NCBI GenBank assembly: GCA_964461865.1
Contig: CAYWVK010000015.1
Location: 1 to 13,669 of the forward strand
From: CAYWVK01 sp964461865
GTDB lineage: Bacteria; Patescibacteriota; Microgenomatia; Levybacterales; UBA12049
Direction: 5' to 3'
Length of the DNA stretch: 13,669 nt
In this document: positions 10,659 through 13,669 of the stretch, one piece after another
Position numbering within the stretch: position 1 is the first letter of the stretch
How the letters are laid out: every line of letters starts with the position of its first letter
Notes under the pieces: generated by a model
Database searches by the model: none
Told to the model about the DNA's origin: nothing
What the model saw: only the letters and a program-made list of their open reading frames with translations
Translations under genes and position numbers: made by a program

Positions 10659-13565
10659 GTGGTAAAAAGCACAATCCAGCTTGATAAGCAACAACTTCAG
10701 GCAGTAGTACATGGAGATGGTCCACTTTTAATCATTGCCGGTGCCGGAACAGGAAAAACCACGGTCATAACAGAGAGAATAAAACGTTTAATTCTTAAAA
10801 AAAATATTCATCCCGGAGAAATCTTAGCATTAACTTTTACTGAAAAGGCAGCAGCTGAAATGGAAGAAAGAGTTGATCTAGTAATGCCTTATGGATATAA
10901 CCAAATGTGGATATCAACTTTTCATGCATTTTGCGATCGAATATTAAAGCAAGAAGCAATTCACATTGGGCTTAATCCGGGATATAAATTACTATCGGAA
11001 GCCGAAAGCATTTTACTTTTAAGAGAAAACATTTTTAAATTTAATTTAAATTACTTTAGACCACTTGGAAATCCTAATAAATTTTTAAAAAGCCTCTTGC
11101 AACACTTTAGTCGCTTAAAAGACGAAGATGTAAGCGAAGAAGAATATTTAAAATTTTCAAAAAAAATTTTAAAAGATAAAAATATTGAAAAAGAAGAAAA
11201 AGAAAAAACAATAGAACTTGCTAATGCATATAAAACTTATCAAGAGATAAAAATAAAAGAAGGGGCTATGGATTTTTCTGATTTAATTGCAAACACTTTA
11301 AAACTTTTCAGAGAAAGAAAAAATATTTTAATAAATTATCAAAAAAAATTTAAGTATATTTTGGTAGATGAATTTCAAGATACTAATTTTGCTCAAAATG
11401 AATTAGCAATACTTTTAGCTGGTGACAAAAAAAATATTACAGTCGTTGGAGATGATGATCAATCGATTTATCGATTCAGAGGAAGTTCTATTTCAAACAT
11501 TATTCAATTTAGAAAATATTTTCCAAAAGTCAAAATTGTAACCTTGGTTAACAATTATCGCTCAACTGAACAGATTTTAGATAATTCATATAAACTTATT
11601 CAGTTTAATAATCCTGACAGGCTTGAAATAAAAGAAAAAATTAATAAAAAATTAATATCCGCAAGAAAAATAAAAGGGGAAAAAATAGAGTTTATTTTTG
11701 CTCCCAGGGTAGAAGATGAAGCAGATATCACTGCTGAAAAAATTAAAGAACTTTGTGAAAAAGAAAAAAAATATCAATATAAAGATATCGCAATTTTAGT
11801 TAGAGCAAATGAACATGCACAAAATTTTACAAGAGCATTAGAAAGAAAAAAAATTCCTTATCAATTTTTAGGACCTGGCCGTCTTTTTCACCAAGAAGAA
11901 ATAAAAGATTTAATATGTTATTTAAAAATTTTATATAACTTTGAAGATTCTACCTCTTTATACAGGGTTTTAAACATGCCAAATTTTGATTTCGAAGCAA
12001 TTGAAATTGCGTCACTTTTAAACTATGCAAAAAGAAAAAATTATTCTCTTTTTGAAACACTTGAAAAAGTTAACGAAACATTCTTAAAACCAGAAACAAA
12101 AGAAAAAGTTAAAAACTTAGTAAAAATGATAAAAAATCATTTATCTTTTGTCTCAAAAAAAACAGCAGGAGAAATACTTTATTTATTTTTGATCGATACA
12201 AATCTTTTAAAAAAGATTATTGACTACAAAACGGAAAAAGAAGAAAAAAAGGCCAAAAATATTGCCAAGTTTTTTGATAAATTAAAAGCCTATGAAACAG
12301 AACATGATAGCGCATTAGTATTTGACATTGTTGATTGGATAGATTTATCAATACAAATGGGAGAAAGTCCGCTTATAGCAGACATTGATTGGAATGAAAA
12401 CAATGCGGTTAATATACTCTCTGTTCACTCAAGTAAAGGTTTGGAATTTAGCGTTGTTTTTTTAGTTAACTTAGTATCTGATCGATTTCCTACAAGAGAA
12501 AGAAAAGAAACAATTCCAATCCCCAATCAATTAATAAAAGAAATTTTACCAATTGGAGATTATCACTTGGAAGAGGAGCGAAGATTATTTTATGTCGGAA
12601 TGACAAGAGCAAAAGAAAAACTATTTTTTACATCTGCTTCTTTTTATGGAGAAGGAAAAAGAAAGAAAAAAATTTCTCCTTTTGTTTATGAAACATTAGG
12701 CGAGAAAACAGTAGGGGAAATTATAAAACAAGAAGAAAAACCAATCGATCAATTAACACTTCTTGAATGGATGGAGCCAAATCCACCAGTCGGCGGAGAA
12801 GAAAAGATAAAAAAACGCATCATAACTCCTATTTCCTATCTCTCATATTCTCAAATTCAAACATTTCAAATTTGCCCACTTCATTACAAGCTAAAATATA
12901 TTTTAAAAATTCCCACCGCCCCAACTTCTGCTCAGAGTTTTGGAATAAGTGTTCATAATACCCTACGAGATTTTTACCAAATCTATCAACGGGGAGAAAG
13001 AGCAAAAATTTTGGATATTGAAAAAATTTTAAACAATAACTGGATTAATGATGGTTATCAAAGTAAACAACATGTAAAAGAGGCATTTATAAAAGCAAAA
13101 AAAGAAATTTCAAACTACCTTAAAAATAATTTTGATGAAAAAAATCTTCCATTAGCACTGGAATACTCTTTTAATTTTTTTATAGAAAAATTAAAGATTG
13201 TCGGAATTATGGATAGAGTTGATTCTTTAAAAAATGGAGAAATCGAAATTATTGATTATAAAACAGGAAATAAATTACCTACTCAAAAAGAATTAGATAA
13301 TAATTTACAACTAACAATTTACGCTATTGCAGCAACAAATGTTAAGGAAAAATTCTTAAATAAAAAAGCAGACAAGGTTAAGCTTTCATTATATTTTTTA
13401 GAAAAAGAAAAAAAACTCACTACAACCAGAACTAAGAAGCAATTAGAAGAAGCAAAAAAAGAAATAGTAAAAATTGCCGACGAAATTTCAAACAGCAACT
13501 TTAAATGCAACAAATCTCCTTTATGTAAAAGATGTGAATATAAAATGCTTTGTGATGCTTCGTGA
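10659..13565 (+). CDS. UvrD/PcrA-type helicase fused to RecB-type Fe-S nuclease
   Basis: The 968-residue product is a superfamily 1A 3'-5' DNA helicase joined to a PD-(D/E)XK nuclease, as in AddA/AddB, AdnAB and related end-processing enzymes. Helicase motifs in order: Q-motif LDKQQLQAV, Walker A GAGTGKTT (28-35), Ia LTFTEKAAAEME, STFHAFC, Walker B DEFQDT, III GDDDQSIYRFRGS, IV NNYRSTEQIL, V VHSSKGLEF, VI ERRLFYVGMTRAKE. The nuclease has D852, D866-Y-K868 (DYKTG) and a QLTIYA motif. C739 together with C956, C959 and C965 reproduces the CxxCxxxxxC plus upstream Cys pattern of the AddB iron-sulphur nuclease. All catalytic residues appear intact. It probably resects or repairs double-strand breaks. 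It starts at GTG 10659 with no Shine-Dalgarno, ends in TGA, and rnpB follows after 48 bases. Whether it works alone or with a partner is not shown. Confidence 0.92.
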   Translation: MVKSTIQLDKQQLQAVVHGDGPLLIIAGAGTGKTTVITERIKRLILKKNIHPGEILALTFTEKAAAEMEERVDLVMPYGYNQMWISTFHAFCDRILKQEAIHIGLNPGYKLLSEAESILLLRENIFKFNLNYFRPLGNPNKFLKSLLQHFSRLKDEDVSEEEYLKFSKKILKDKNIEKEEKEKTIELANAYKTYQEIKIKEGAMDFSDLIANTLKLFRERKNILINYQKKFKYILVDEFQDTNFAQNELAILLAGDKKNITVVGDDDQSIYRFRGSSISNIIQFRKYFPKVKIVTLVNNYRSTEQILDNSYKLIQFNNPDRLEIKEKINKKLISARKIKGEKIEFIFAPRVEDEADITAEKIKELCEKEKKYQYKDIAILVRANEHAQNFTRALERKKIPYQFLGPGRLFHQEEIKDLICYLKILYNFEDSTSLYRVLNMPNFDFEAIEIASLLNYAKRKNYSLFETLEKVNETFLKPETKEKVKNLVKMIKNHLSFVSKKTAGEILYLFLIDTNLLKKIIDYKTEKEEKKAKNIAKFFDKLKAYETEHDSALVFDIVDWIDLSIQMGESPLIADIDWNENNAVNILSVHSSKGLEFSVVFLVNLVSDRFPTRERKETIPIPNQLIKEILPIGDYHLEEERRLFYVGMTRAKEKLFFTSASFYGEGKRKKKISPFVYETLGEKTVGEIIKQEEKPIDQLTLLEWMEPNPPVGGEEKIKKRIITPISYLSYSQIQTFQICPLHYKLKYILKIPTAPTSAQSFGISVHNTLRDFYQIYQRGERAKILDIEKILNNNWINDGYQSKQHVKEAFIKAKKEISNYLKNNFDEKNLPLALEYSFNFFIEKLKIVGIMDRVDSLKNGEIEIIDYKTGNKLPTQKELDNNLQLTIYAIAATNVKEKFLNKKADKVKLSLYFLEKEKKLTTTRTKKQLEEAKKEIVKIADEISNSNFKCNKSPLCKRCEYKMLCDAS

Positions 13566-13578
13566 ACGGTCTTTATTT

Positions 13579-13607
13579 TTGGAAAAATACTCCATTTTTG
13601 CTATAAT
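13579..13607 (+). promoter_or_regulatory. rnpB promoter
   Basis: TTGGAA (13579-13584), a 17-base spacer and an extended -10, TGCTATAAT (TATAAT at 13602-13607), predict a start near A13614. It is among the strongest-looking promoters in the window, as expected for a stable RNA gene. Confidence 0.75.
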
Positions 13608-13613
13608 ACCCCT

Positions 13614-13669
13614 ATTCCGGGAAGAAGAGTTGCTACCCGCTAGTTGGCGGGAGGAAAGTCCAGACAGGT
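13614..13669 (+). ncRNA. rnpB: RNase P RNA, 5' end (cut by window edge)
   Basis: The catalytic RNA of ribonuclease P removes 5' leaders from pre-tRNAs. The universally conserved GAGGAAAGTCC (5' strand of P4 and adjoining region) is at 13651-13661. Just before it, CCCGC (13636-13640) and GCGGG (13647-13651) form a short P3-like hairpin with a 6-base loop. The upstream bases from about 13614 would be the 5' strands of P1 and P2, whose partners lie beyond the window. The 5' end is inferred from the promoter position, not from pairing. Confidence 0.88.

Overview
The window is AT-rich (about one third G+C by eye), densely coded bacterial DNA and most resembles a Candidate Phyla Radiation (Patescibacteria) genome, perhaps Microgenomates-like. 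This is an inference. It rests on the gene set (archaeal-type class I lysyl-tRNA synthetase, VanW-family protein, membrane-anchored DUF192 protein, an orphan membrane-anchored solute-binding protein, a Pol-beta-type nucleotidyltransferase), very short spacers, overlapping genes and almost no Shine-Dalgarno sequences. TGA ends at least three genes, so the TGA-to-glycine code of some CPR lineages does not apply.

Layout. Positions 1-5662 read leftward. In transcription order they hold a membrane-anchored family 1 solute-binding protein, an overlapping nucleotidyltransferase-like gene, greA behind its own promoter and structured leader, an acetyl-CoA-synthetase-like ligase, and the 5' part of class I lysS, which is cut by the window edge. 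A compact divergent promoter region (about 5660-5709) separates this from a rightward run (5709-10013): a VanW-family cell-envelope protein interrupted by 100 N, a HxGH nucleotidylyltransferase, a DUF192 protein, tsaD (tRNA t6A synthesis) and rmuC. A leftward gene of unknown function (10010-10582) meets rmuC tail to tail. After it come a rightward 968-residue UvrD-type helicase fused to a RecB-type iron-sulphur nuclease (10659-13565) and the 5' end of the RNase P RNA gene (from about 13614), cut by the right edge.

Themes. The genes are mostly information-processing (LysRS, TsaD, RNase P RNA, GreA, RmuC, helicase-nuclease) and cell-envelope (VanW, DUF192, solute-binding protein) functions, not one pathway. 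The most striking pattern is regulatory. Several genes have a TATAAT-like -10 box exactly six bases before the start codon, predicting leaderless mRNAs, and others have leaders of only about 3-5 bases. greA is the exception: it has a leader of about 70 bases, a clear Shine-Dalgarno, and a terminator-like hairpin with alternative pairings. No gene-free stretch exceeds about 135 bases. Apart from the hairpin in the greA leader I see no convincing intrinsic terminator. I see no mobile element, CRISPR array or tRNA gene.
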